In this document: positions 1 through 5,609 of the stretch, piece after piece
Position numbering within the stretch: position 1 is the stretch's first letter
Layout of the letters: each line of letters begins with the position of its first letter
DNA from: Planctomycetia bacterium
Lineage (GTDB): Bacteria > Planctomycetota > UBA1135 > GCA-002686595
Direction: 5' to 3'
DNA length: 10,113 nt
NCBI GenBank assembly: GCA_005778045.1
Contig: SXKQ01000214.1
Location: 1 to 10,113, forward strand
Translations under genes and position numbers: made by a program
Notes under the pieces: generated by a model
The model's input: the letters and a program-made list of their open reading frames with translations, nothing else
Told to the model about the DNA's origin: nothing
Database searches by the model: none

Positions 1-784
1 CCGAGCTGCCGACCGCGATGTAGAGCTGCGGGGCCACGGTCTTGCCGGTCTGGCCGACCTGCTCGCTGTGCGGACGCCAGTGGGAATCGACCACCGCGCG
101 CGAGGCGCCGACGGCCGCGTTGCCGAAGGCCGCTGCGAGGTCCTCGACGACCTTGAAGCCCGCAGCCTCGCGCAGGCCACGCCCGCCGGACACGACCACG
201 GGCGCTTCCTTCACGTCGAGCTTGGCGTCGCCCTTGGCTGCCACGCCGGTGACCTTGACCTTGCCGCCCTTGGTGGCGACGGTCGAGGCCTCGGCCGCAC
301 CGGAGCCCGAGGCAACGGCGAAGGTGTTGGGACGCAGCGTCGCGCAGCACACCTTGCTCGTGCTCTGGGCCGTCACGAGCGCCTTGCCCGCGAGGATCGG
401 GCGCTGCACGGTGAACACGCCACCGGCGCAGCCGAAGGCGATACAGTCCGCGAGCGGGGCGCAGTCGAGCAGTCCGGCGACGCGGCCGAGCAGGTCCTTG
501 CCGGCCGAGCTCGCGGCCGCGACGAACGCGAGCGCACCGTGGGCCGTGACCGTGGCGGCGATGTCCGCGGCGGTGCCGTCCGGGCTGTAGTGGTCGGCGC
601 CGGTGACGACGACGAGCTTCTTGGCGCCCGCGGCGGAGAGCGGAGCGGCCGCATTCGCGGCGCCCGGGCCGGTGACGAGGGCAATGGGGGTCAGGCCGGT
701 GGCGACCGCGGCGCCGAGCGCCTCGAGGCTGGCGCGACGCGGGGTGCCGTCCTTGTGCTCGACGAAGACGAGGATCGAGGTCAT
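1..784 (-). CDS. etfA: Electron transfer flavoprotein alpha subunit, 3' end cut by window edge
   Basis: EtfA binds FAD and, with EtfB, carries electrons from acyl-CoA and related dehydrogenases to ETF:quinone oxidoreductase. The visible 261 residues begin MTSILVFVEHKDG, the usual EtfA N-terminal strand. The FAD-binding region is clear: GGRGL at 200-204, GASRAVVD at 226-233, the QVGQTGK loop at 242-248 and APQLYIAVG at 251-259. The family runs to about 320 residues, so roughly 60 C-terminal residues lie outside the window. The ATG at 784 is preceded by an AAAGG ribosome-binding site 7 bases away. The gene follows etfB by 21 bases in the usual etfB-etfA order, so they are one operon. A small difference: family members usually have an Ile after AVG, and here it is Ser. 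The identification is firm. Confidence 0.96.
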   Translation of the reverse strand, partial: MTSILVFVEHKDGTPRRASLEALGAAVATGLTPIALVTGPGAANAAAPLSAAGAKKLVVVTGADHYSPDGTAADIAATVTAHGALAFVAAASSAGKDLLGRVAGLLDCAPLADCIAFGCAGGVFTVQRPILAGKALVTAQSTSKVCCATLRPNTFAVASGSGAAEASTVATKGGKVKVTGVAAKGDAKLDVKEAPVVVSGGRGLREAAGFKVVEDLAAAFGNAAVGASRAVVDSHWRPHSEQVGQTGKTVAPQLYIAVGSS

Positions 785-785
785 G

Positions 786-795
786 GGTGTGCCTT
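786..795 (-). promoter_or_regulatory. etfA ribosome-binding site, copy 1 of a shared 10-mer
   Basis: Read on the minus strand this is AAGGCACACC, one base before the etfA ATG. The AAGG (AAAGG with the next base) is a plausible Shine-Dalgarno sequence. The same ten bases stand in front of etfB at 1562-1571. Most other genes in this window have no recognisable ribosome-binding site. Confidence 0.55.
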
Positions 796-805
796 TGCTT
801 TCTTC

Positions 806-1558
806 CTAGAGGACCTTGGCTTCGTTGCGCAGGGCGTTCATGAGCGCCGGCACGGCGGCCGCGCCCTCGCCCACGATGCGACCGGCCTTACGGGCGGCCG
901 GGAGCTCGACCCGGAGCACCTTCACGGAACTCTCGACGTCGACAGGCTTGGTCTCGTCGATGGTCTTCTTCTTGGCGGCCATGATGCCCTTCAAGCCCGC
1001 GAGGCGTGGCTCATTCAGGCCCTTGTCGCAGGTGATTACGGCCGGGAGCGAGAACGCGACCGTCTCGATGCCCGACTCGGTCTCGCGCTGGGCGGTGCCG
1101 CCGGTGGCCGTGAGCTCGAGCTTGGTGACGTCGGTCACGCAGGCCCAGCCGAGGTACGACGAGAGCATCGTGCCCACCGCGCTCTGATCGCGGTCCGTGG
1201 CGACTCGGCCGCAGAACACGAGCTCGGCGCCGAGTTCCTGAATGCGGGCGGCGAGTGCCTTGGCGGTCGAGCGAGCGTCGCGTGCCGCCCAGTTCGGGTC
1301 GAGCAGGATGGTCGCGTTGTCCGCGCCCTTCGCGAGGCACTCGCGCAGTTCCTTGCTCGATTCAGCGGAGCCGAGGGTGAGCACCGTCACCTCGCCGCCG
1401 AGCTTCTCCTTGGTCTTGATTGCCTCCTCTACAGCGAGATCGTCGTAGAACGACAGGCTGTAGACGAGGCCGGTGGGGTCGATGCCGGCGCCATCGGCGC
1501 CGATCTTGACCTGCGCGTCCGTGAGCGGGACGCGCTTGACGCAGGCGATGATCTTCAT
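806..1558 (-). CDS. etfB: Electron transfer flavoprotein beta subunit
   Basis: EtfB is the partner of EtfA in the soluble ETF heterodimer and in classical ETFs binds a structural AMP. The 250 residues match the family's usual length. MKIIACVKRVP opens the protein. CGRVATDRDQSAVG at 116-129 is the nucleotide-binding segment and aligns with the AMP-type (beta-oxidation) ETFs better than with bifurcating ones. The ETF-beta signature spans about 156-176 (AQRETESG, then FSLPAVIT) and is followed by KGLNEPR at 179-185 and the KKK segment. The reading frame stays open upstream to 1864, but homology starts at the ATG at 1558, which has AAGG nine bases before it. The gene is first in the operon, with etfA 21 bases downstream. 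The identification is firm; the non-bifurcating assignment is inferred from motif resemblance. Confidence 0.96.
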   Translation of the reverse strand: MKIIACVKRVPLTDAQVKIGADGAGIDPTGLVYSLSFYDDLAVEEAIKTKEKLGGEVTVLTLGSAESSKELRECLAKGADNATILLDPNWAARDARSTAKALAARIQELGAELVFCGRVATDRDQSAVGTMLSSYLGWACVTDVTKLELTATGGTAQRETESGIETVAFSLPAVITCDKGLNEPRLAGLKGIMAAKKKTIDETKPVDVESSVKVLRVELPAARKAGRIVGEGAAAVPALMNALRNEAKVL

Positions 1559-1561
1559 GTC

Positions 1562-1571
1562 GGTGTGCCTT
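1562..1571 (-). promoter_or_regulatory. etfB ribosome-binding site, copy 2 of a shared 10-mer
   Basis: AAGGCACACC on the minus strand, three bases before the etfB ATG and identical to the ten bases ahead of etfA. The AAGG lies nine bases from the start codon. It helps choose the ATG at 1558 over the longer open frame. Confidence 0.5.
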
Positions 1572-1620
1572 GTGCGGGGCGGGTCCGCGGCGAATCGCGC
1601 GGGTGCCATCCCAAACCGAG

Positions 1621-1650
1621 AGGTTAGCGGTCGTAGTTTCGAATGGTCAA
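1621..1650 (-). promoter_or_regulatory. Candidate sigma-70 type promoter for etfBA
   Basis: On the minus strand TTGACC (1650-1645, five of six bases of the -35 consensus) is followed after 18 bases by TAACCT (1626-1621), a weak -10. Transcription from it would give an etfB leader of about 55 bases. The short stretch around it is less GC-rich than its surroundings. Only the -35 match is good, so this is tentative. Confidence 0.35.
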
Positions 1651-1704
1651 GGCGCGCAACTTGTGAGCGCGACCGAGGATTTTCCCGCTGCGCAGGGGCA
1701 CCGA

Positions 1705-1733
1705 GCCACGGCGCGCGGGCGGCGCTCCGTGGC
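1705..1733 (-). terminator. Hairpin downstream of the hydrolase gene, possible terminator
   Basis: GCCACGG at 1705-1711 pairs with CCGTGGC at 1727-1733, with a GC-rich loop that can pair further (CGC with GCG). It lies about 85 bases past the stop of the hydrolase gene and before the etfB promoter candidate. There is no T tract on the minus strand after it, so intrinsic termination is uncertain. The rest of 1559-1817 shows no gene. Confidence 0.3.
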
Positions 1734-1817
1734 CCCGCGGGCCGAGCCGACCACTTCGTCAGGATCGTTGCGTTGCGCGCCTCCGACTGTCTCGAGACTC
1801 TGCCGCACCGCACGCGC

Positions 1818-2459
1818 TCAGAGCGCGCGCAGGAGGTCGGGAGGGAGCTCGTGGCCCCCGGCAAACTCGTGCAGCTGGCACCCGAGTTCTAGCGCGGCGA
1901 GTCGCGTGCGGTCACGCTCGGCCCACTCCGCAGTGTGGTAGCCGTCGTCCACGCCACGCACGAAGTCGAGCCCCATGTGGGCGAGCTTCTCGCGCACGGC
2001 GGCGAGATCGAGGTCCGGCGGGATGCCTGCGCCGCAGGCGATCAGACGCTGCGGGCGCACGCTTCCAAGGGCGGTCCAGCGCCAGGCCGTGGCGACGCCC
2101 TGCGAGAAGCCGAGCACGGTGGGGGCGAGGTCGCACCCGAGCTCGCGCCGGATCCAGCGCCCCACGTCGTCGAGATAGGCCACATAGTCCGCGATCTCGC
2201 GCTCGCGCGCCTCGCGCGTCATCCAGCTCGCTCCGATCGGTCCCGACGAGCCGCGGCGATAAAAGCGCGAGAGCGCCTCTGGCGCGACGAGCAGTCGGTC
2301 TTCGCGCGCGAGCGGCGCGCACGCCGTGAGCATCTCGCTCGCGGTCTGCGCATAGCCGTGCAGCACGATCCACAGCTCACGCGCGCCACGCGCCTCGCCC
2401 GCGACCTCGATGCGCGCCGTGCGCTGCACGCGCAGGTCGTGGCTCGTGCGCGCCTCCAA
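1818..2459 (-). CDS. Alpha/beta-hydrolase, phospholipase/carboxylesterase-like
   Basis: A 213-residue serine hydrolase of the phospholipase/carboxylesterase or dienelactone-hydrolase-like group; the substrate is unknown. With the TTG at 2459 as residue 1, the oxyanion-hole strand LHGYAQ is at 33-38, the nucleophile elbow GFSQG at 117-121 (Ser119), an Asp candidate at 171 or 172 (RGVDDGYH) and the catalytic His at 203 (AGGHEL). PEALSRFY at 60-67 and GASWMTRE at 76-83 are further family-like segments. There is no signal peptide, so it is probably cytoplasmic. No ATG exists in the right place. TTG at 2459 lies 5 bases after the stop of the ATPase gene, with AAGG ten bases before it; the alternative is GTG at 2429. 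The tight spacing argues for co-transcription and translational coupling with the ATPase. The fold is confident, the start less so. Confidence 0.85.
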   Translation of the reverse strand: MEARTSHDLRVQRTARIEVAGEARGARELWIVLHGYAQTASEMLTACAPLAREDRLLVAPEALSRFYRRGSSGPIGASWMTREAREREIADYVAYLDDVGRWIRRELGCDLAPTVLGFSQGVATAWRWTALGSVRPQRLIACGAGIPPDLDLAAVREKLAHMGLDFVRGVDDGYHTAEWAERDRTRLAALELGCQLHEFAGGHELPPDLLRAL

Positions 2460-2464
2460 CTGCG

Positions 2465-3241
2465 CTAGGCCTTGCCGCCCGCGACGACGGGCGCGTCGAA
2501 GGTGTTGCCGAGGTAGACCTCGCGCACCTTGGCGTCGGAGATGATCTCCGCGGGCGTGCCGTCCTTGATGCGCTCGCCCTTCGCGATCACGTAGGCGCGG
2601 TCGCACAGCTGCAAGGTCTCGCGCACGTTGTGGTCGGTGATCAGGATGCCGAGATTGCGCTGCTTCATCCTGCGGATCAGGCCCTGAATCTCCGCGACGG
2701 CGAGCGGGTCGACGCCGGCGAAGGGCGCGTCGAGCAGCAGGATCAGCGGCTTGCTCGCGAGCGCGCGCGCGAGCTCGAGGCGGCGTTGCTCGCCGCCGGA
2801 GAGCGTGTTCGCAACGCTCTTTTCGAGGCGCAGGATCTCGAGCTCCTTGAGGAGCTTGGTCGCCTCCTCCTCGCGCTCCGTGCGCGCGTAGGGCATGGTC
2901 TCGAGCACCGCGAGTACGTTGTCGCGCACGGTGAGCGTCTGGAAGATGCTGCGATCCTGCGGCAGGTAGCCCATGCCGAGCCGAGCGCGCTCGAACATGG
3001 CCAGCTTGGAGCACTCCGTGCCGCGCAGCAGCACCTCGCCGCCATCGGGCCGCGTGAGGCCGACGGTCATGCGGAAGCTCGTCGTCTTGCCCGCGCCGGT
3101 GGCGCCGAGCACTCCGACGATCTCGCCGGCGCGCACGAGGAAGGACACGCCATTGACGACGCGCCGCCCCTTGAAGGACTTCACGAGGCCGCGCACCTCG
3201 AGCAGGATCTCTCCGGCGACGGGATCGGTGCGCTGGGTCAT
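2465..3241 (-). CDS. lptB: LptB-like ABC transporter ATPase with altered Walker B
   Basis: A 258-residue nucleotide-binding protein most like LptB, the ATPase that powers LPS extraction by LptFG at the inner membrane. Walker A is GATGAGKTT at 46-54 (Lys52). The Q-loop YLPQDRSIF holds Gln95, and LSGGEQRR at 147-154 is the ABC signature. The D-loop is AGVDP at 175-179, the H-loop ITDHNVRETL carries His204, and YLGNTF near the C-terminus is a typical LptB ending. Walker B reads LILLLDAPFAG: the catalytic Glu expected after Asp171 is Ala172 (codon GCG). In E. coli LptB a change at this Glu blocks ATP hydrolysis, so this copy may be inactive, regulatory or a sequence error. No permease or lptA/lptC gene is nearby. 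The ATG at 3241 lacks a Shine-Dalgarno sequence (context GCCACC). Family assignment is good; activity is doubtful. Confidence 0.88.
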   Translation of the reverse strand: MTQRTDPVAGEILLEVRGLVKSFKGRRVVNGVSFLVRAGEIVGVLGATGAGKTTSFRMTVGLTRPDGGEVLLRGTECSKLAMFERARLGMGYLPQDRSIFQTLTVRDNVLAVLETMPYARTEREEEATKLLKELEILRLEKSVANTLSGGEQRRLELARALASKPLILLLDAPFAGVDPLAVAEIQGLIRRMKQRNLGILITDHNVRETLQLCDRAYVIAKGERIKDGTPAEIISDAKVREVYLGNTFDAPVVAGGKA

Positions 3242-3305
3242 GGTGGCAGGAGTCTAGAGATCGGCGTCGCGAAGTCCCGCGCGGGCAAATGCGATCTCGT
3301 AGGAG

Positions 3306-3399
3306 GGCCGAACGGCCGCTCCGCCCGAGTGGGGGCGGCTTTGCAGGTTCCAGTGCGGCCCGTGGGGCCGCCTCACGGACGAGCACCCACGGCCTGCAA
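3306..3399 (-). promoter_or_regulatory. Structured leader candidate upstream of the lptB-like gene
   Basis: In transcript (minus) order, TTGCAGG (3399-3393) pairs with CCTGCAA (3347-3341). Inside that, CCGTGGG (3392-3386) pairs with CCCACGG (3366-3360), so the 5' arm is 14 unbroken bases. A competing hairpin, GCGGCCC with GGGCCGC around a CAC loop (3371-3355), cannot form together with the inner stem. Two further hairpins follow: CCGCCC with GGGCGG (3338-3333 and 3326-3321) and GGCCG with CGGCC (3317-3313 and 3310-3306). The group ends about 65 bases before the lptB-like ATG. The pairings are seen directly; a regulatory role is inferred and no known riboswitch class was recognised. Confidence 0.35.
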
Positions 3400-3421
3400 G
3401 TCCCGAGTGGCAATTTTCGTG

Positions 3422-3441
3422 TGTGGATAACCTGTGGAGCA
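3422..3441 (-). promoter_or_regulatory. Tandem DnaA-box-like sites
   Basis: The minus strand carries a perfect DnaA box, TTATCCACA, at 3430-3422. A second, weaker copy, TGCTCCACA at 3441-3433, matches seven of nine bases, has the same orientation and sits 11 bases away. The surrounding 45 bases are locally AT-rich (AATTTTC on one side, AATTTC on the other). Perfect boxes are rare by chance in DNA this GC-rich. They may mark an origin-proximal region or DnaA control of the downstream gene. No dnaA or dnaN is in the window. Confidence 0.4.
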
Positions 3442-4055
3442 ATTTCTCGCTCAGCCGCCCCTGAAAGGCCTCAACTCCCGCAGCGGCGGCCGCGATCGCC
3501 TTCCGGACGTCGTGCGGCGAATCTTGCCCGCCTCTGCGGCTCGCTAGGGTCGTTCCCCGTTGCCGTGTGCGCTTTCTGCCCGTTCTCGTTTGGACGAATT
3601 GCATTTCGGCCACCGGGACGAGGTTCGTCGGCGCGGTCGAATCCCGATTACGGCACTGTTGAGAACTCGCGATTCAGTCTTCGGGTGGGCCCCACAGGGC
3701 AGCCAGACTTCTGTGCACGAAAGCCAGCCCCGCTCCGGTTGAGGCGACGGTGTCCGCAGTGGCTGGGCCGGCCATGGCTCGGCTCGCAGTCCCGGAGGGA
3801 GCCGTCCTGCGCCAACGGATGCACGGGTGGCCCTGTCTCGTGGCTTCCGCGCCCGTGATGCGAGCTCGTCGCGAGGCTGTGGCGGTCCGTTGAAAATCGG
3901 ACCTGCTGCGGCTTCGCGCGCTCCGCCGTTGCCTTGTTCACGCTCGTCGGACCGTACTCAACGATCACGAAGTCCGACTCCGCCGCCGCTCCGTCGCGCT
4001 GCGGGCCTGGATTTGGATCGCGTGGCCTCGCGACGGAGCGCTCTTCAGCGCCCCG

Positions 4056-5507
4056 CTAGCGAATCCACTTCACGCGGTACGTGTCGAACGCGAGCGACAG
4101 CGGCCAGAACACCGCGAGAGCGCGGCCCGTGATCAGCTCGCGCGGAACGAACGAGACCGCGGCGTACTGCCGCTCCGCCGGCAGCGGAAGCTCGTCGACG
4201 CGCGGGAAGACGTACAGCTCGCCGTACAAGTCGCGGAAGAAGGTCGTCATGCCCGCTGCCGTCTGCTCGCGGATCGGGTTCGAGTCCGGCCGGTAGCGGC
4301 CGTCGGCGAGCCCCTCGCGCGCGTTGCCGAGCACCGGCCCGCCGTCCGGTCCACCCTTCCACTGCAGGGCGATCGCACGCCACTCGCGGCCGTCGCTCGA
4401 GTCTTGCGTGTTGTCGCCGAGCATGAAGTAGTGGCCTTCGGGGATCGTCCACTCGGAGGCGAAGCTGCCCTCCGTGTAGAAGATGTCGCGCCAGACCTGC
4501 AGGTCCGCGAGGCGCGCGCCACCGTCCTCGAGCACGAGCTTGACGCTCGAGTTCTGGTCCGCGGCGGGAGGAACTTCGAGCGAGGCGATGCGCTCGCCAT
4601 CGAGCTCGAGCGCGAGCTGGTCGTCGAGGTTGTGCGCCGCGAAGTGATACGTGCGTCCCGCTTCGAGCCGCAGCGCATGCTCCGCGCGCGCTGGCGGGTA
4701 GGCCTCGTTGCGCGCCCACTCGACGCGCACGCTGCCCGCTTCCTTGGCGGCCGGTCCCGGCAGCTCGAAGCGGTAGCGCCGCGCGCCTTCGCCGAGCTCG
4801 ATCGCGAAGGTCGCGAGGCTCGCGTTTGGGGTGATCTCGCCCGTGACGCGCAGGTCGCCGACGGTATTGGCGTTGGAGCGGTGGAACCCTGGATAGCGCC
4901 GCATCGCCTCCTGCACGCCCGGCGGGTAGCCGTGCTGGTAGCTGTCGAGGATCGAGCCGCCGCCATGGGCCGCGAAGGTGAGCTGCGTCGGGCCGCTGGC
5001 ATCGAGCTCGCGTGCGGTGATCGAGCGGTTGCCCTCGGCCATCCAGTGCACACCACGCGCGGGCTCGCCGACGTCGATCGCCTTCCAGATCTCGTCCATC
5101 ACGCCGGATGGCCTTCGCAGCACTTTCCAGGGCTGCGTGCTGTCGCTGCGCTGCCACAGGTCGCCGTACTGGATGCGGAACTGCTCGCCGGGCATGCCGA
5201 CGAGGCGCTTGACGAAGTTCTGTGCGCGGTTGAGCGGGTACTTGAAGATCACGACCTCGAAGCGCTCGGGGTCGCGCAGGTGGAACGAGAGCTTGTCGAC
5301 GAGGATGCGGTCCTTGATCTCGCCCACGAGCGCGCCGCGCTCGCGGAACTCGGTCCCCATGAGCGTGGGCTGCATCGAGCCGGTGGGAATCTGGTACGCC
5401 TCGACGGCGAAGTACTTGAGCATCACCGCCATCACGATGGCGACGGTGAAGGCTTCGAGGTTCTCGCGCCAGCGCTGCGTCGGCTTCTTGGTCGGGGAGG
5501 AGCTCAA
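4056..5507 (-). CDS. lepB: Signal peptidase I, long form with large insertion
   Basis: This membrane serine protease (family S26) removes signal peptides from exported proteins. The 483 residues begin with a short basic cytoplasmic tail and one membrane segment at about 18-35. Next come the nucleophile box IPTGSMQPTLMG (Ser44) and the general-base box NFVKRLVGMPGE (Lys100). The conserved GHYFMLGDN box with S and D residues follows at 358-372, and GRALAVFWP at 461-469. About 240 residues (110-350) between Lys100 and that box replace a much shorter stretch in typical enzymes. They look beta-rich and ConA/LamG-like and end in VWRDIFYT. Long forms of this kind are known in planctomycetes. The start is TTG at 5507: an in-frame TGA lies four codons upstream and the next ATG is inside the membrane segment. 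GGTGA just ahead could serve as ribosome-binding site. It is divergent from the ATP-grasp gene. Confidence 0.95.
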   Translation of the reverse strand: MSSSPTKKPTQRWRENLEAFTVAIVMAVMLKYFAVEAYQIPTGSMQPTLMGTEFRERGALVGEIKDRILVDKLSFHLRDPERFEVVIFKYPLNRAQNFVKRLVGMPGEQFRIQYGDLWQRSDSTQPWKVLRRPSGVMDEIWKAIDVGEPARGVHWMAEGNRSITARELDASGPTQLTFAAHGGGSILDSYQHGYPPGVQEAMRRYPGFHRSNANTVGDLRVTGEITPNASLATFAIELGEGARRYRFELPGPAAKEAGSVRVEWARNEAYPPARAEHALRLEAGRTYHFAAHNLDDQLALELDGERIASLEVPPAADQNSSVKLVLEDGGARLADLQVWRDIFYTEGSFASEWTIPEGHYFMLGDNTQDSSDGREWRAIALQWKGGPDGGPVLGNAREGLADGRYRPDSNPIREQTAAGMTTFFRDLYGELYVFPRVDELPLPAERQYAAVSFVPRELITGRALAVFWPLSLAFDTYRVKWIR

Positions 5508-5515
5508 GGCGCAGC

Positions 5516-5544
5516 ATCACCATGGCGCGACGGGAGCGCGTCAA
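5516..5544 (-). promoter_or_regulatory. Weak promoter candidate for lepB
   Basis: TTGACG (5544-5539) is five of six bases of a -35 element. After 17 bases comes GGTGAT (5521-5516), a poor -10. If used, transcription would start at or next to the TTG start codon and give a leaderless mRNA. GGTGA may instead be the ribosome-binding site. The 102 bases between the divergent genes hold no gene. Confidence 0.2.
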
Positions 5545-5609
5545 GCCGTCGCTGTGAAATGGCCCGTGGCGAGCGCGCGCGCGGACCGACATGATGCGAA
5601 CGCCTCGCC

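Larger units (their letters stand above)
3242..4055. other. Long non-coding stretch between the lptB-like gene and lepB
   Basis: About 810 bases without a convincing gene. The open frames here, including 119 codons on the minus strand at 3254-3613 and 189 on the plus at 3289-3858, give proteins rich in Arg, Ser and Pro with no recognisable domain. The base composition appears less GC-rich than in the flanking genes. Near the lptB-like gene lie a structured segment (3306-3399) and a DnaA-box pair (3422-3441). Elsewhere there is a small hairpin (GGTCCG at 3884-3889, CGGACC at 3898-3903) and a GCGATCGC palindrome at 3492-3499. GCGCT at 4038-4042 pairs with AGCGC at 4047-4051, just past the lepB stop, and could help end that transcript. 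No tRNA, rRNA or insertion-sequence ends were seen. The region could be a regulatory leader, an unrecognised RNA or decayed DNA. Confidence 0.6.

Noticed and set aside
68..1627. 519-codon plus-strand open frame opposite etfA and etfB
   Set aside because: Its product is low-complexity (Gly, Arg, Glu, Ala, Asp) and it is the antisense shadow of two clear etf genes; it arises from high GC content.
1559..1864. N-terminal extension of etfB by 102 codons
   Set aside because: The extension is Arg/Ala/Pro-rich with no homology and covers the probable promoter; the conserved EtfB N-terminus starts at 1558.
2460..3413. Upstream extension of the hydrolase frame across the ATPase gene to make a 531-codon protein
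   Set aside because: The extra part is an out-of-frame reading of the LptB-like gene, Arg-rich and without domain character.
3254..3613. 119-codon minus-strand open frame upstream of the lptB-like gene
   Set aside because: No recognisable domain, mixed composition unlike the real genes, and it runs through the paired stems and DnaA boxes. Kept as non-coding.
3640..3670. Plus-strand GGTCGAATCCCGATT as a tRNA T arm
   Set aside because: No matching acceptor, D or anticodon arm could be placed upstream at the right spacing.
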